Source of the DNA: JALOAT01 sp041685115
GTDB taxonomy: Bacteria; Pseudomonadota; Gammaproteobacteria; Thiohalomonadales; Thiohalomonadaceae
DNA length: 64,000 nucleotides
Direction of reading: 5' to 3'
Assembly (NCBI GenBank): GCA_041685115.1
Contig: JAWLGK010000006.1
Span: 1 to 64,000, forward strand
The position numbers were made by a program, and so were the translations under genes. This document shows, one piece after another, positions 63,346 to 64,000 of this stretch. Under the pieces are notes generated by a model. The model saw only the letters and a list, made by a program, of their open reading frames with translations. It did not search any database and had not been told where the DNA came from. Positions within the stretch are counted from its first letter, which is position 1; every line of letters begins with the position of its first letter.

Positions 63346-64000
63346 CCGCTTTCCTGTTTTTTTTCGATAGTAGCGACCACATGTAGGTCACGTTGGCGCG
63401 TAGCGCCTACGTGACAAGTAAAAACGTCGTAGGTCACGTTGCGAAGCTACGTGACGTCTTGGTTTTGAAGCGCTTCGCGCGAAGATTATTTGACGGGGGA
63501 TTCCGTCCCCCTACGCCGGGTTCCTTTTCTTTGCGCGGCCAAAGAAAAGGAACCAAAAGAAAGGCCGCCCGACTGGCTCGCCCCTTCGGGGGGGCCTGCG
63601 CTACGTCACAGCGGCACATCCCTGTGCCGCTGCCCTTCGGGCGCCTACGACGTGCCAATCGGCAATCCTGCCGATTGGTCAGCCAAGGCGGGGGTCTGCA
63701 CACGGGCCATCCTGGCCCGAGCGCAGACCATGCGCCATCCCTGGCGCCCCCCTTCGGGGCCATTTCCGCCTTGGCCTCCGTTGCTCGGCGAACCATAGGG
63801 GTTTCCCAAGACCGCTCGCTTCGCTCGCTCAAGAGGCGCTTCGCGCCAAGAGACTGTCTTGCGTAGGTCACGTTGCGAAGCTACGTGACACCTTGGTGGT
63901 ATTCGCATTATCGCGATACTCGAAGGGTGCGCTTCGCGCGAAGATTATTTGACGGGGGATTCCGTCCCCCTACGCCGGGTTCCTTTTCTTTGAGCGGCCA
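63346..64000. repeat. Terminal repeat block: GTAGGTCACG palindromes and a 72-bp direct repeat
   Basis: Three palindromes lie at 63383–63415 (long), 63428–63454 (short) and 63862–63890 (short). A sequence starting GCGCTTCGCGCGAAG and including CCTACGCCGGGTTCCTTTTC occurs at 63470–63541 and again at 63929–64000, where the window ends. Between them the DNA has further inverted stretches such as CCTTTTCTTTG/CAAAGAAAAGG. Open frames on both strands are repeat-derived. Confidence 0.8.

Noticed and set aside
63393..63871. Long open frames on both strands after the relA-type gene
   Set aside because: They overlap each other and cover palindromes and direct repeats; composition is Arg/Pro/Ser-rich and nothing is recognised.

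Overview
The window looks like chromosome of a GC-rich gammaproteobacterium that can oxidise sulfide. The proteins resemble those of Pseudomonas/Chromatiales relatives, and two gene orders fit: cysM–exonuclease–rlmD and nagZ–hpt–MTIP–csiV–mfd. The sulfur trait comes from a sulfide:quinone oxidoreductase (SQR), a FisR-type sigma-54 activator and two exported rhodaneses. The genus cannot be fixed from sequence alone. I see no rRNA, tRNA, prophage, transposase or CRISPR array.

Layout. 1–2.5 kb: purB (cut by the left edge) and an orphan modC. 2.6–5.8 kb: a three-gene operon (retropepsin-like lipoprotein, inactive transglutaminase with membrane helices, ATP-grasp ligase). 6–12.5 kb: SWIM/SNF2 helicase, Tim44-like protein, ybiT. 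12.7–14.2 kb: a decayed CHAT-type gene remnant and a GNAT acetyltransferase. 14.4–19.5 kb: pabB, a repeat block, hsp20 and the ergothioneine pair egtB-egtD. 19.5–27.2 kb: a Dnr-like regulator, then a lysine-acetylation locus (HDAC-like deacetylase, Pat-type acyltransferase, acetyl-CoA synthetase, second HDAC-like deacetylase). 27.4–33.6 kb: rsmJ and a TetR/MFP/RND efflux operon. 33.6–41.2 kb: an Hpt gene, then a long rightward run (cysM, exonuclease, rlmD, cupin, CYTH, a signal-less YkuD enzyme, nagZ, hpt, MTIP). 41.2–46.9 kb: csiV, an RRM protein, a sevenfold palindromic array and mfd. 47–52 kb: the sulfide module. 52–58.6 kb: a diguanylate cyclase, a Crp/Fnr regulator overlapping a DAHP synthase gene, and agmatine-to-putrescine genes. 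58.6–63.3 kb: a small exported protein, ygiQ and a RelA/SpoT homologue; the window ends in a repeat block.

The most informative region is the sulfide module. The regulator has three cysteines (54, 65, 72) with the spacing I recall for sulfane-sulfur-sensing FisR. Good sigma-54 promoters (GG-N10-GC) lie before sqr and before a 51-residue exported peptide followed by two near-identical rhodanese genes. The simplest reading is that polysulfide made by SQR activates FisR, which switches on both transcription units.

Intergenic DNA is rich in short repeats of several families: REP-like pairs, a palindrome based on GTAGGTCACGTTG in about ten copies, a sevenfold 104-bp hairpin array, and long inverted-arm elements built from degenerate 8–9-nt units. 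They occupy nearly all the larger gaps between genes.
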